Counted from the stretch's first letter, positions 26,597 through 36,438 are shown. The stretch is 64,000 nt of DNA from Paucibacter sediminis (GCF_030254645.1 NZ_CP116346.1:5187001-5251000); one strand, 5' to 3'. Numbers and translations: made by a program. The notes: generated from the letters alone by a model not told the origin.

Positions 26597-27160
26597 ATGC
26601 CCGCCACCCGCCTCGCCCGCCGCCTGCTGCCCACGCCCGAGACCCTGGAGAACATCAAGGGGCTGCGCTGGCTGGGTCATTACCTGCGGCCGCGGCCCTG
26701 GCTGTGGGTGGCGCATCGGCGCCGGGTGGCCTGGGGTGTGGGCCTGGGCCTGGCGGTGGGCGTGATCCCGCTGCCCACCCAGATGCTGCTGGCCGCCGCG
26801 GTGGCCATCCTGTTCCGCGCCAATGTGGCGGCGGCGATTGCCGCCACCTGGCTCACCAACCCCTTCACCCTGGTGCCGATCTGGAGCCTGGCGATCTGGC
26901 TGGGCGGGCTGCTGGTGCAAGAGGCCAGCCCGGTGCATGCGCCGCCGATGCTGAGCCTGGACTGGCAGCATCCGGCCGGCTGGATCAGCGATCTGGGCCT
27001 GTGGCTGGCCAGCTTGGGCAAGCCCCTGCTGGTGGGCCTGCCCTTGGCCGGCCTGCTGCTGGGCGCCCTGGCCTACCTGGCCGTCTACATGGGCTGGTGG
27101 GCGGTGATCATGTTCGAGCGCGGGCGGCGCTTGCGCCAGCGCGCGCGACGCGGCCTCTGA
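26597..27160 (+). CDS. DUF2062 membrane protein
   Basis: A 187-residue inner-membrane protein of the DUF2062 family. It opens MPATRLARRLLPTPETLENIKGLRWLG. The family signature is GLGLAVGVIPLPTQMLLAAAVAILFRANVAAAIAATWLTNPFT. Three to four hydrophobic helices are followed by a basic tail (RGRRLRQRARRGL). The function is unknown; some family members sit near glycosyltransferases. The gene has its own start just after the terminator and converges with the ABC ATPase gene (7 bp between the stops). Confidence 0.85.
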   Translation: MPATRLARRLLPTPETLENIKGLRWLGHYLRPRPWLWVAHRRRVAWGVGLGLAVGVIPLPTQMLLAAAVAILFRANVAAAIAATWLTNPFTLVPIWSLAIWLGGLLVQEASPVHAPPMLSLDWQHPAGWISDLGLWLASLGKPLLVGLPLAGLLLGALAYLAVYMGWWAVIMFERGRRLRQRARRGL

Positions 27161-27167
27161 GCCTGGC

Positions 27168-27863
27168 TCAGACGGCCATGTCGGTGAGCCGGGACTCGAC
27201 CAGATGCCCCGCCTCGATGCGCAGCTGGCGGTCGCAGCGCTCGGCGATGGCCTGGTCGTGGGTCACCAGCACCAGGGTGGTCCCGGCCTCGCGGTTGAGT
27301 TCGAACATCAAGGCCATCACCTGGGCGCCGGTGGCGAAGTCCAGGCTGCCGGTGGGCTCGTCGGCCAGCAGCAGCGCCGGCCGCACCACGAAGGCACGCG
27401 CCAGCGCCACGCGCTGCTGCTCGCCGCCCGAGAGCACGCGCGGGTAATGGCCGAGGCGCTGGCCCAGGCCCACGCGCTGCAGCATCTGCGTCGCCAAGGC
27501 CTTGGCATCGCGCTCGCCGCGCAACTCCAGCGGCAGCATCACGTTCTCCAGCGCGGTCAGGTTGGCCAGCAGCTGGAAGCTCTGGAACACAAAGCCCAGC
27601 TCCGCACCGCGCAAGGCCGCGCGCGCGTCTTCATCGAGCGCAAACATGTCCTGGCCGCGCAGCCTCACCGTGCCGCTGCTGGGCTTGTCCAGGCCCGCCA
27701 GGATGGACAGCAGGGTGCTCTTGCCCGAGCCCGAGGCGCCGACGATGGCGACCGATTCACGCGCCAGCAGATGAAAGCTGATGTCGTGCAGAATCGTCAG
27801 CTCGCCGGTGGCGTCCTGCACGGACTTGCTGACGCGATCGACTTCGATGATGAATTCAGACAT
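27168..27863 (-). CDS. ABC transporter ATPase (YbbA/LolD-like)
   Basis: A 231-residue ABC ATPase of the MacB/LolD/YbbA class. Walker A is VGASGSGKST, the Q-loop region LGFVFQSFQLLANLTALENVMLPLEL is diagnostic, the signature is LSGGEQQRVALARA, and Walker B is LLLADEPTGSLD. It is divergent from a tesA-like esterase with 13 bp between the starts, the same arrangement as ybbA/tesA in E. coli. The large permease that should follow (YbbP-like) is absent; the next gene downstream is an unrelated convergent one. Its membrane partner is therefore elsewhere or missing. Confidence 0.87.
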   Translation of the reverse strand: MSEFIIEVDRVSKSVQDATGELTILHDISFHLLARESVAIVGASGSGKSTLLSILAGLDKPSSGTVRLRGQDMFALDEDARAALRGAELGFVFQSFQLLANLTALENVMLPLELRGERDAKALATQMLQRVGLGQRLGHYPRVLSGGEQQRVALARAFVVRPALLLADEPTGSLDFATGAQVMALMFELNREAGTTLVLVTHDQAIAERCDRQLRIEAGHLVESRLTDMAV

Positions 27864-27876
27864 AGGGCGGGCTGGA

Positions 27877-28533
27877 ATGCGGCGTAGAGACTGGATAGCG
27901 CAATGTAGCCTGCTTGGCCTGGCATGCCTCGGGTCACCCCTGGCCGGCGCCGCCGATGCCAGGGGCAAGCACAGCGGGCCGCGCCGCATCGTCGTGCTGG
28001 GCGACAGCCTCTCGGCCGAGTACGGCCTGGCGCGCGGTAGCGGCTGGGTGGCGCTGCTGGAGGCCCGGCTGAAGGAACAGCGCCTCGCCATCGAGGTGGT
28101 GAACGCCAGCATCAGCGGCGACACCAGCTCGGGCGGCCGCTCGCGCCTGCCCGGCCTGCTGAAGGCACAAACGCCCAGCCACCTGATCATCGAGCTGGGC
28201 GGCAACGACGCGCTGCGCGGCCTGCCGCTCGCGATGACGCGCGACAACCTGCGCGCCATGGTGCAGGCCGGCAAGGCCGCCGGCGCCAGGGTGCTGCTGG
28301 TGGGCATGCAGATGCCGCCCAACTACGGGGCGGCCTATGGCAAGGAGTTCGTGCAGCTGTTCGAGCAGGTGGCGCGGGACGAGAAGACCGCCCTCACCCC
28401 CTTTCTGCTCGCCGGCGTGGCGGAGCGGCCGGATGCGGAGAGCTGGTTCCAGCCCGACCGCATCCACCCGCTCGCCAAGGCGCATCCCTTGATGCTGGAC
28501 AACGTCTGGCGCGCCCTCAAGCCCCTGCTGTAG
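27877..28533 (+). CDS. GDSL-type arylesterase / thioesterase I (TesA-like)
   Basis: A 218-residue SGNH hydrolase with an N-terminal signal peptide (MRRRDWIAQCSLLGLACLGSPLAGAADA). Block I is IVVLGDSLSAEYGL (nucleophile Ser), block III GGNDALRG and block V DRIHPLAKAHP (Asp and His). The NASISGDTSSGGRSRLP segment is typical of TesA/ApeA lysophospholipase L1. It acts in the periplasm on acyl esters or thioesters. It is divergent from the YbbA-like gene and ends 12 bp before the stop of the convergent DUF6600 gene. Confidence 0.87.
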   Translation: MRRRDWIAQCSLLGLACLGSPLAGAADARGKHSGPRRIVVLGDSLSAEYGLARGSGWVALLEARLKEQRLAIEVVNASISGDTSSGGRSRLPGLLKAQTPSHLIIELGGNDALRGLPLAMTRDNLRAMVQAGKAAGARVLLVGMQMPPNYGAAYGKEFVQLFEQVARDEKTALTPFLLAGVAERPDAESWFQPDRIHPLAKAHPLMLDNVWRALKPLL

Positions 28534-28545
28534 CGCAGCCGGTCG

Positions 28546-30453
28546 TCAATCGTTGTTGCGCTGCGGGCGTCCGTCCTGGCGGCGCGGCACCTCGTCGCCG
28601 GCCTTGCGCTGCGGGCGCTCCTCGGCGCGCGCGGCGGGCGGGGCCGCCGGTGGCACGGGTTGGGCGCTGCGCATCGGCACGCCACGGTCGGGCTGGCGCT
28701 CCGGTGGCCGCTCTTGCGGCCGTTCCTGCGGCCGCTCGATCGCACGCTCGGGCATGCGCACCGGTTCACGCATGATGGGCTCGCGCTGCTGTTCGCGTTG
28801 CTGCTCACGCTCGATGGCCGAGCGCGGCGCACCAGACTCGCGCTGGGGCAGGGTTTGCGGCGCGGGCTGGGGCACCGGCTGCGGCATCACCTGCACCGGG
28901 CTGGGGCGCTCGATGCTGCGCTCGGGGGCGCGTTCCAGGCCACGCTCGGGTGCGCGCTCGGGAACGCGGGCACGCTCGGGCTCGCGCCGCGGCAGTTCGC
29001 GCGGCACAGGCTCACGTTGCTGCTCGCGCTGCTGCTCACGCTCGATGATGGAGCGCGGCGCTTCGCCGGCATTGCGGTCCGGGCGGTTGTCGCGCGAGGG
29101 GCGCGGCGCGTCGAACACCGGGCCGCGGCGCTCCGGCAGCGTCGCCGCCGGCAGTGGCGGCAGCTCCTGCCGGCCGGGCGCCTGCGGCACCGGGCGCAGC
29201 GGCACCTGCGCGTCACGCCAGGGTGCCGGGCGCAGCACGCCGCCGGGCTGCGGCGTCAGCGTGCTGACGGCTCCCACCACATCGCGGTTGCGATAGACGG
29301 GCTTGTTCACCGAACCATTGGGGTTCAGCACCGTCACCGGGTCGGCCTCGGGGTTGAGGCGGCGCACATAGCCGGGGCTGTGGTGGTAGCTGGGGCGGTA
29401 GACCTCGCGCGGCGCCAGCGGGAACCAGCCATAGCGCGGATAGTCGTGGCGCGAGCCGATGCTGATGCCGACGCTGACCGAGCCGCCGCCCACCCAGGCC
29501 ACCAGGGCCGGCGCGTACACGGGGCGTGCCACATAGCGGCCCGGCACCCAGCACCAGCGCGCGCGGTAATGCACCCAGCGGCCATAGTGGAAGGGTGCAA
29601 AGCCCCAGGGGGCATCATCCACCCAGGTCCAGCCCCAGGGGCGCGACCAGACCCAGCGGCCATCGCGGTAGGGGGCCCAGTCGGGCGCCACCTGCACCGG
29701 GATCCAGACCGGGCCATAGTCGGGCGCGTTCTCCCAGCGGCCATAACGGTCGAGGTCCTCGGCGCCGGTCATCTCGGGCGAGACATAGCGGTAGCTGACG
29801 GCTTCGCCGTCAGAGCGGCTCTGCGCCAGCGCCCAATCGGTGAAGGCGTCGACGTCGAAGCGTTGGCGCTCGGCGCGCGGGCCGTTGGCCCACCAGAACT
29901 CGACCTGCTCATTGGCCCCCAGCCAGACCGGCTGGGCATCGCCCTCGCGCGCCTCGAAGCGCATGCGGCCCTGCCAGTTCAGGGCGCGGCTGCCGCGGTC
30001 GAGCTGGTCGACGCGGTAAAAGCCCTCGCGCTCGAAGATGAAGCGCCCCTCGCGGGTGCGCAGCCGGGTCTCGTTGGCGCTCTCGGCATTGCGCAGGCGC
30101 AGTGCCAGGCTGCCCTGGTCCACGCGCAACTCGACGCGCTCGTCATCAAGCTGGCTGAACTCGATGTCGCTGCGCTCGTCCACCCACAGGCTGGTGGAGC
30201 CGATGCGCAGGGCCATGCGTGCGCCCGGGTCGGTGCGCAGGCGGTCGCCCTCGCTGATGGTGTGGTTGCGCCCGAGCTGCAGCCATTCCTTGCTCTCGGT
30301 GTCGAACAGCCAGGCCTCGCCGCTCAGCTCCGACACGCGGGCGACGCGGCCGGGCGGGTCGGCCCAGGCGCAGCCCAGGCTCAGGCTCAGCAACAAGGCC
30401 AGGGCCAGCTGCCACCAGCGCTTGGCCGGGGATGTTTGTATTGCGCTTTCCAT
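28546..30453 (-). CDS. DUF6600 / FecR-like secreted protein with proline-arginine-rich tail
   Basis: A 635-residue exported protein. The ATG at 30453 has a good RBS (AGGAGA) and gives a signal peptide (AKRWWQLALALLLSLSLGCAWA). Residues about 35-150 form a FecR-like beta domain (LSGEAWLFDTESKEWLQLGRNHTISEGDRL). The middle, about 235-370, holds Trp/Tyr-rich DUF6600 repeats of the form YGRW-x-DYGPVWIP / WAPYRDGRWVW / APFHYGRWV. The C-terminal 200 residues are low-complexity Pro/Arg/Glu, with the block IEREQQREQQREP present twice and many PERA/PERP units. A structural envelope role is likely; no enzyme motif is seen. Expression may rely on its own promoter. Confidence 0.82.
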   Translation of the reverse strand: MESAIQTSPAKRWWQLALALLLSLSLGCAWADPPGRVARVSELSGEAWLFDTESKEWLQLGRNHTISEGDRLRTDPGARMALRIGSTSLWVDERSDIEFSQLDDERVELRVDQGSLALRLRNAESANETRLRTREGRFIFEREGFYRVDQLDRGSRALNWQGRMRFEAREGDAQPVWLGANEQVEFWWANGPRAERQRFDVDAFTDWALAQSRSDGEAVSYRYVSPEMTGAEDLDRYGRWENAPDYGPVWIPVQVAPDWAPYRDGRWVWSRPWGWTWVDDAPWGFAPFHYGRWVHYRARWCWVPGRYVARPVYAPALVAWVGGGSVSVGISIGSRHDYPRYGWFPLAPREVYRPSYHHSPGYVRRLNPEADPVTVLNPNGSVNKPVYRNRDVVGAVSTLTPQPGGVLRPAPWRDAQVPLRPVPQAPGRQELPPLPAATLPERRGPVFDAPRPSRDNRPDRNAGEAPRSIIEREQQREQQREPVPRELPRREPERARVPERAPERGLERAPERSIERPSPVQVMPQPVPQPAPQTLPQRESGAPRSAIEREQQREQQREPIMREPVRMPERAIERPQERPQERPPERQPDRGVPMRSAQPVPPAAPPAARAEERPQRKAGDEVPRRQDGRPQRNND

Positions 30454-30536
30454 GAGCGATCTCCTCTGCCCCGGCTTAACGCCCGAAGCCTGCCCCAGGA
30501 CGACGCACTTTACAAAAAAGAACTCAGCCGTCCGCC

Positions 30537-31073
30537 TCAATCATCGGCATGGGGATCGACGCCCGGGAACAGCACCTCGGTATAGCCGAAGCGGCTGAAG
30601 TCCGTCATGCGCATCGGATAGAGCTTGCCGATCAGGTGGTCGCATTCATGCTGCACCACGCGGGCATGGAAGCCTTCGGCCTCGCGCGCTATCGGCGCGC
30701 CCATTGCGTCGAAGCCCTGGTAGCGCAGGCGCGCATGCCGCGACACCACGCCACGCAGGCCCGGCACCGAGAGGCAGCCCTCCCAGCCCTCCACCATCTC
30801 GTCCGAAAGCGGCGTGATGAGCGGATTGATCAGCACCGTCATCGGCACCGGCGGCGCCTCCGGGTAGCGCTCGTTGTGCTGGAAGCCGAACACCACCACC
30901 TGCAGGTCCACGCCGATCTGCGGCGCGGCCAGGCCGGCGCCGTTGGCGGCCTTCATGGTCTCGAACATGTCCTGCAGCAACTGCGCCAGCTCGGGCGTGC
31001 CGAATTGCTGCACCGGTTTCGCCACGCGCAGCAGGCGCGCATCGCCCATCTTGAGAATCTCACGAACGGCCAT
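30537..31073 (-). CDS. def: Peptide deformylase
   Basis: A 178-residue metalloenzyme that removes the N-formyl group from new proteins. All three motifs are intact: [10 protein letters not shown] (45-54), EGCLSVPG (metal-binding Cys 100) and QHECDH (His 142, catalytic Glu 143, His 146). Start ATG 31073 follows AGGAAGTACCG. It is not followed by fmt, so this may be a second deformylase copy. It is divergent from the metallo-beta-lactamase-fold gene. Confidence 0.95.
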   Translation of the reverse strand: MAVREILKMGDARLLRVAKPVQQFGTPELAQLLQDMFETMKAANGAGLAAPQIGVDLQVVVFGFQHNERYPEAPPVPMTVLINPLITPLSDEMVEGWEGCLSVPGLRGVVSRHARLRYQGFDAMGAPIAREAEGFHARVVQHECDHLIGKLYPMRMTDFSRFGYTEVLFPGVDPHADD

Positions 31074-31119
31074 CGGTACTTCCTTGCGATATCGTGGCGG
31101 GATTCTAAGGAGCATGCTG

Positions 31120-32061
31120 ATGCAGGACCTGGGCCATGGGATTTACGCCATCGACACCGCTTTCCAGCGCGCGCATTTCGATGCCGCCTACCTGATCGTC
31201 GAACAGGGCCGCGCCGCCTTCGTGGACAGCGGCACCAACCACAGCGTGCCGCTGCTGCTGGCGGCGTTGGAGCGGCTGGGCCTGCCGCGCACGGCGGTGG
31301 ACTATGTCATCCCCACCCATGTGCACCTCGACCATGCCGGCGGCGTGGGCCTGTTGATGCAGGCCCTGCCACAGGCGGTCTGCCTGGTGCACCCGCGCGG
31401 CCTGCGCCATATGCTGGACCCGAGCGCCTTGTGGGCCGGCGCGCTGGCCGTCTATGGCGAGGAGGAAATGCGGCGCTCCTATGGCGAGCTGGTGGCCGTG
31501 CCGGCGGCGCGCGCCCGTGCCAGCAGCGACGGCATGGAGATTGCGCTGGCGGGCCGGCCGCTGCTGCTGCTGGACACGCCCGGCCATGCGCGCCACCACC
31601 ATTGCATCTGGGATGCGAAGAGCCGCGGCTGGTTCACCGGCGACACCTTCGGCCTCTCCTACCGCGAGTTCGATGCCGAGCAAGGCCCCTGGATGCTGCC
31701 CACCAGCACGCCGGTGCAGTTCGAGCCCGAGGCGCTCGAGGCCTCGGTGCGGCGGCTGCTGAGCTACCAGCCCGAGTGCATGTACCTGACCCACTTCGGC
31801 CGCGTCGCCGACGTGCCCAAGCTGGCCGAGGCGCTGCTGGTGGCGGTGCGGGCGATGGCCGACACCGCGCTTTCGCTGCGCCGGGTGCCGGATCGGCACG
31901 CCGCCCTCAAGGCCGCACTGCTGCAGCAATACCTGGCCAGCCTGCGGCGCCATGGCTGCCAGCTGCCCGAGGCGCGCTGCGCCGAGCTGCTGAGCATGGA
32001 CGTGGAACTGAACGCCCAGGGCCTGGCGGTCTGGCTGGACAAGCAGATCGAAGGTCGTTGA
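31120..32061 (+). CDS. Metallo-beta-lactamase-fold hydrolase
   Basis: A 313-residue MBL-fold protein. The metal-binding motif is [10 protein letters not shown] (His 67, His 69, Asp 71, His 72). [18 protein letters not shown] and [14 protein letters not shown] follow as the later His/Asp ligands, and MYLTHFGRV is the last histidine motif. ATG 31120 is chosen because AAGGAG (31107-31112) is seven bases upstream; the ATG at 31114 is too close. It resembles glyoxalase-II/AttM-like hydrolases but the substrate is unknown. A C-terminal helical region of about 80 residues extends past the core. Confidence 0.85.
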   Translation: MQDLGHGIYAIDTAFQRAHFDAAYLIVEQGRAAFVDSGTNHSVPLLLAALERLGLPRTAVDYVIPTHVHLDHAGGVGLLMQALPQAVCLVHPRGLRHMLDPSALWAGALAVYGEEEMRRSYGELVAVPAARARASSDGMEIALAGRPLLLLDTPGHARHHHCIWDAKSRGWFTGDTFGLSYREFDAEQGPWMLPTSTPVQFEPEALEASVRRLLSYQPECMYLTHFGRVADVPKLAEALLVAVRAMADTALSLRRVPDRHAALKAALLQQYLASLRRHGCQLPEARCAELLSMDVELNAQGLAVWLDKQIEGR

Positions 32062-32206
32062 GCCTCGGCGTCATGACTGCTCGCCCACCACCGGACAAGA
32101 CCTTGCCCCACCGGTCGGCCTTGCGGAGCATATTTTCCTTGCCGATCAGGTAGCCCGACACGCGCGGTTTCGTTACGCTTCGATCTTTGCCATTCCAGCC
32201 CAATGC

Positions 32207-33154
32207 ATGTCACAGCGTCGCATTCTCTTCGTCGCAGAACCTTTCCCCTTCCCGTCCGGCGGCATTGCGGTGATCTATCAGCATGCGGCGGCGCTAGCCC
32301 GACACGGATTTCGTTCCTCGGTGGTCTTGAGCCACCGTCCCGAGGTAGATTACTACGGCACCGATGCCCCTCTCACATTGCATGGTGGCGAACTGCAACC
32401 CGAGCCTGGTGACATCTGGGTGATTCCGGAGGGCTTCTCTGACTATGTCGAAGCCCTCCGACTAGCGCCGGTGCGCAAGCTGATGTTCTGCCAGAACCAG
32501 TACTACGTGCCTTTTCCCGCGAAACCCGGAGCCGGGGCATCCGAGTTAGGGGTGGACGGCTTCATTGCCTCCAGCGTGGCGGTTCAGCACTTCTTTGCCG
32601 ATGTATACGGTCTGACAGATGTCCCGCTCATCCCTTGTGCCGTCGATACCAATCGCTATGCGCCGGCGGCACAGAAGAAGCTGCAGGTGGCCTGCATGCC
32701 CCGCAAGCTGGCCGACGACGCCGCATTCGTGCAGGCCACGTTTTGGCGCATGCACCCGCGCCACGCTGATGTGCCTTGGGTCTCCATCCAGGGATGCACT
32801 CAGCAGCAAGCTGCGACTGCACTGGGAGATAGCGCGGTGTTCCTCTCCCTTTCCCACAAGGAGTCCTTCGGCCTACCACCGCTCGAGGCCATGGCAGCCG
32901 GCTGTCTGGTAGCCGGCTTCCATGGCGATGGCGGGCGCGAGTATATGAACAGTGCCAATGGCTGGTGGGCCGAGACTGGGGACTGGCGGGCTTGCGTGCA
33001 GGGCCTCGCGACAGCGCTGGATCTCAGCAAGGCTGAACCGGCAGCGAGCGCGCCGGTCCGTCATGCCATGGCCGAGACGGTGGCTCGCTACAGCCCGGCG
33101 CGGATGGAGGAAGCCTTGCTACGTTTCTGGAACGAGGAACTTGGCCGGAGCTGA
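32207..33154 (+). CDS. Glycosyltransferase (GT4-like), compositionally foreign
   Basis: A 315-residue protein with the fold of a short GT-B glycosyltransferase. It opens RRILFVAEPFPFPSGGIAVIYQHAAALARHG (N-terminal glycine loop). VFLSLSHKESFGLPPLEAMAAGCLVAGFHGDGGREYM is the E-x7-E donor-sugar motif near the C-terminus. Codon use is noticeably less GC-biased than in all neighbours (many A/T third positions), which suggests acquisition. The acceptor is unknown. The ATG at 32207 (ATGTCACAG) is preferred over an overlapping out-of-frame ATG at 32203. It is a lone gene without other polysaccharide genes and is followed by about 640 bp without a credible gene. Confidence 0.8.
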   Translation: MSQRRILFVAEPFPFPSGGIAVIYQHAAALARHGFRSSVVLSHRPEVDYYGTDAPLTLHGGELQPEPGDIWVIPEGFSDYVEALRLAPVRKLMFCQNQYYVPFPAKPGAGASELGVDGFIASSVAVQHFFADVYGLTDVPLIPCAVDTNRYAPAAQKKLQVACMPRKLADDAAFVQATFWRMHPRHADVPWVSIQGCTQQQAATALGDSAVFLSLSHKESFGLPPLEAMAAGCLVAGFHGDGGREYMNSANGWWAETGDWRACVQGLATALDLSKAEPAASAPVRHAMAETVARYSPARMEEALLRFWNEELGRS

Positions 33155-33796
33155 GTTCGGCGAGCAACCCGATGCGGGGGGATATAGGCGACGGTATGCC
33201 TGGCAGCCCCAGCACGAACTCCCCCATCATGACCGAGCATCGTTGATGCTTTTTGACTGCACTACATTTATCTAGCACGGACAGGCTTCGAAGTCGACAG
33301 CCCAGACTAGGGTGCCGCTGCCACTCCCACAGGTCTGTGCATTGACAATCACCCACCTCAAGCCTGAACCAGGGAGGGCATGTCGATGGTGTCGGTGCAC
33401 AGACGCGGCGATGGAAGTAGCGCACGAACCCCGGCCTGCAACGCTTTCTTCACGAATTTCTCTTCCAGCGGACGGGAAGCCACACTGTCTAGCGGCGCAA
33501 TCAACTCGACACTACCAATCGTGGTTCGATGAAATCGGGCATTGGCAAGGGTGGAGGCACCACGAAATCGGCGCGTTCTACGCACCGAGCGGCGCCAAGC
33601 TGCTGGCCGCATTGGCCGTTGTGATCGGGCCGGCACTGCGGAAGGCGCACCAAATGGGCGCGCCGGCTCCGTGGTTCGAGAAGTGACCCAACCAGACTGC
33701 ATCCTCTCAACGACCGGCGCTGCTTGCCGGCCGTTCGCCGTAGGGCTGCACAACTGAGGGTCACTGCAGCCCAGCGGCGGCAAAAAACGCAGCAAG
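33155..33796. other. Intergenic stretch of about 640 bp, lower GC, no convincing gene
   Basis: Several open frames exist on both strands, the longest about 145 codons on the minus strand, but none has a good start, ribosome-binding site or recognisable domain. Their translations look unstructured at the N-terminal ends. Two stretches read a little more protein-like: the minus-strand segment around 33360-33470 (TIGSVELIAPLDSVASRPLE) and the plus-strand segment around 33500-33686. They may be decayed coding remnants. Base composition matches the foreign glycosyltransferase rather than ntrC. Confidence 0.5.
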
Positions 33797-35278
33797 TCAG
33801 GCGTCCAGGTCCAGCTCCTGGATCTTGCGCGTGATGGTGTTGCGGCCGATGCCCAGCTTCTGCGCCGCCTCGATGCGGCGGCCGCGCGTGATGTCCAGCG
33901 CGGTAAGGATCAGACTGGCCTCGAAACGGCGCGTCAGCACGTCCCACACATCCGGCTCGCCGGCGATCAGCAGGCGGCGCGCCTCGCGCGCCATCTCCGC
34001 CACCCAGGCATCGGTGCCCGCGGGTTGCGGGCCGGCCGGCATCACCGGCAGGGCAGCACCGGCGATGCCAGCCGCGGGCTCCGCGGCATGCGCCGTGGCC
34101 ACTAGGCTCGCAGCCGGCACGGGCGTGGTGGCCAGCAACTCCTGCGGCAGGTCCTTGGCCTCCACCACCTGGCTGGGCGCCATCACGCTGAGCCAGTGGC
34201 AGATGTTCTCGAGCTGACGCACATTGCCGGGGAAGTCGAAGGCCACCAGGCGCGCCAGCGCCGGCTCGGTGAGGCGCTTGGCCTCCACGCCCAGCTCGGT
34301 GGCGCTGCGCTGCAGGAAGTAGCGCGCCAGCACCGGGATGTCTTCGCGGCGCTCGCGCAGCGGCGGCAGGCGCAGGCGGATCACGTTGAGGCGGTGGAAC
34401 AGATCCTCGCGGAAGCGTCCGTCGCGCACCAGGGCCTCGAGGTTCTGGTGCGTGGCCGCCACCACGCGCACATTGCTGCGCTGCGGGCTGTGGCCGCCGA
34501 CGCGGTAGAACTGGCCGTCCGAGAGCACGCGCAGCAAACGCGTCTGCAGGTCCAGCGGCATGTCGCCGATCTCGTCGAGGAAGAGCGTGCCGCCCTCGGC
34601 CTGCTCGAAGCGGCCGCGCCGCGTCGCCTGCGCGCCGGTGAAGGCGCCGCGCTCATGGCCGAACAGTTCGGACTCCAGCAGGTCCTTGGGGATCGCCGCG
34701 GTATTGATGGCGACGAAAGGGCCCTCGGCGCGCGGGCTGTGCTTGTGCAGGGCACGCGCCACCAGCTCCTTGCCGCTGCCCGACTCGCCGGTGATCAGCA
34801 CCGTCACATTGCTCTGGCTGAGGCGGCCGATGGCACGGAACACGTCCTGCATCGCCGGGGCCTGGCCCAGCATCTCGGGCAGCGGCGCGGCCGCCTCCTC
34901 GGCCACCGCCTCGCGCACGCTCTCCTCCTGGGCGCGGCGGATCAGCTCCACCGCGCGCGCCAGGTCGAAGGGCTTGGGCAGGTATTCGAAGGCGCCGCCC
35001 TGGAAGGCCGAGACGGCGCTGTCCAGGTCGGAGTAGGCCGTCATGATGATGACGGGCAGGCCGGGCAGCTTCTCCTTCACCTTGGTGAGCAGGTCCAGCC
35101 CCGAGCCGCCGGGCATGCGGATGTCGGACACCAGTACCTGCGGGCTGTCCTCCTCGAGCGCGGCCAGCAAATCGCGCGCGTTGCTGAAGCTGCGCGTCGG
35201 CAGACCCTCGCGGCCAAGTGCCTTCTCCAGCACAAAGCGGATCGAGTGGTCGTCGTCAACAATCCAGATGGATTTCAT
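33797..35278 (-). CDS. ntrC: Nitrogen regulation response regulator NtrC (GlnG)
   Basis: A 493-residue sigma-54 activator. The receiver domain has phospho-acceptor Asp 52 in [13 protein letters not shown]. The AAA+ domain has Walker A GESGSGKE and the sigma-54 contact loop GAFTGA. The C-terminal Fis-type helix-turn-helix ends [26 protein letters not shown]. An Ala/Pro-rich linker of about 50 residues precedes the HTH. It lies 35 bp downstream of ntrB on the same strand. With NtrB it activates nitrogen-limitation promoters such as the glnA promoter seen here at 38627. Confidence 0.95.
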   Translation of the reverse strand: MKSIWIVDDDHSIRFVLEKALGREGLPTRSFSNARDLLAALEEDSPQVLVSDIRMPGGSGLDLLTKVKEKLPGLPVIIMTAYSDLDSAVSAFQGGAFEYLPKPFDLARAVELIRRAQEESVREAVAEEAAAPLPEMLGQAPAMQDVFRAIGRLSQSNVTVLITGESGSGKELVARALHKHSPRAEGPFVAINTAAIPKDLLESELFGHERGAFTGAQATRRGRFEQAEGGTLFLDEIGDMPLDLQTRLLRVLSDGQFYRVGGHSPQRSNVRVVAATHQNLEALVRDGRFREDLFHRLNVIRLRLPPLRERREDIPVLARYFLQRSATELGVEAKRLTEPALARLVAFDFPGNVRQLENICHWLSVMAPSQVVEAKDLPQELLATTPVPAASLVATAHAAEPAAGIAGAALPVMPAGPQPAGTDAWVAEMAREARRLLIAGEPDVWDVLTRRFEASLILTALDITRGRRIEAAQKLGIGRNTITRKIQELDLDA

Positions 35279-35313
35279 TCAGGGGCTCCGCGCTAGGCCT
35301 GACGGGGTACCCA

Positions 35314-36405
35314 TCAGGGCAAAGGCAAGGTAATTCGAAAGTCGGTCCGACCTGGTTCGCTGTCGCAGTCGATCATGCCTTGATGTTGTTGGACGATCGT
35401 CTGCGACAAGGTGAGCCCGAGACCCGATCCGCCGTCCCGGCCGGAGACCAGGGGGAAGAAGATCCGGTCACGGATCTCGGCCGGCACACCAGGGCCGTTA
35501 TCTTCGATATGCAATTCCAGTGCCAAGCGCCAGCGCTGCTTACCAATCGTGACCTGTCGGGCCACGCGCGTGCGCAGGGTGATCTGCGCATCGCCGGCCG
35601 CGATGCGCGCCTGCAGCGCCTGGGCGGCGTTCTGCACGATGTTGAGCACCGCCTGGATCAGCTGCTCGCGGTCGCCGCGGAAATCGGGCAGCGAGGTGTC
35701 GTAGTCCCGCACCAGCCTGAGCCCCTTGGGGTACTCGGCCAGGATCACCGAACGCACGCGCTCGCAGACTTCGTGGATGTTCACATCGCCCACCACCTGG
35801 GCAAAGCGGTGCGGCGCCAGCAGGCGATCCACCAGCGATTGCAGCCGGTCGGCCTCGTGGATGATGACCGAGGTGTACTCCTGCAGCTCGGGGCCCATGT
35901 CGGTGGGCTCCAGCTCCAGCGCCAGCAGCTGGGCCGCGCCGCGTATGCCGCCCAGCGGGTTCTTGATCTCGTGCGCCAGATTGCGTATCAGCTCCTTGGT
36001 GGCCTGCACCTGGTCGAGCTTGCGTTCGTCGCGGTCCTGGCGCGTCTGCTGCGCGTTCTCGATCAGCTCGACCAGCAGCTGCTGCGGATCGTCGGTCTGG
36101 CTGACGATCACATGCACGGGTAGCAGGTCCTCATGCACGCGCGGGCCGCGGCGCAGGAGCGCATCGAAACGGCTGCTGGAGTAGGCATTGCGCGCCACGC
36201 CGTCCATGGCCTCGCGCAGGCGCGCGGTGTCGGCAAACCAGTCGAACAGCTGGCTGCGCTGCACCGCACGGCGCGACAGCCGCATTGCGGTCTCGAAGGC
36301 GGCGTTGGCGAACTCGCATTCGCCGTTGGGCCGCACCACGGCCACCATCGTGGCCAGTGAGTCGAAGGCCGCAAAGGCGGCATACGCAGAGCTGTCGTCG
36401 TTCAT
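35314..36405 (-). CDS. ntrB: Nitrogen regulation sensor kinase NtrB (GlnL)
   Basis: A 363-residue cytoplasmic histidine kinase. The N-terminal PAS domain (VAVVRPNGECEFANAAFETAM) is followed by the H-box NLAHEIKNPLGGIRGAAQLL (His 145), the N-box QAVLNIVQNAAQAL and the G-boxes EDNGPGVP and GSGLGLTL. It lacks transmembrane helices, as expected for NtrB, which is controlled by PII. It is the partner of NtrC, immediately upstream in the same transcription unit. Confidence 0.95.
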   Translation of the reverse strand: MNDDSSAYAAFAAFDSLATMVAVVRPNGECEFANAAFETAMRLSRRAVQRSQLFDWFADTARLREAMDGVARNAYSSSRFDALLRRGPRVHEDLLPVHVIVSQTDDPQQLLVELIENAQQTRQDRDERKLDQVQATKELIRNLAHEIKNPLGGIRGAAQLLALELEPTDMGPELQEYTSVIIHEADRLQSLVDRLLAPHRFAQVVGDVNIHEVCERVRSVILAEYPKGLRLVRDYDTSLPDFRGDREQLIQAVLNIVQNAAQALQARIAAGDAQITLRTRVARQVTIGKQRWRLALELHIEDNGPGVPAEIRDRIFFPLVSGRDGGSGLGLTLSQTIVQQHQGMIDCDSEPGRTDFRITLPLP

Positions 36406-36438
36406 CGCGTCGGGTGGCCTGCCCCAACACGGGCAGAC

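Noticed and set aside
33312-33686. 124-codon plus-strand open frame between the glycosyltransferase and ntrC
   Set aside because: There is no ribosome-binding site or family, and the translation is low-confidence. Kept only as part of the no-gene stretch.
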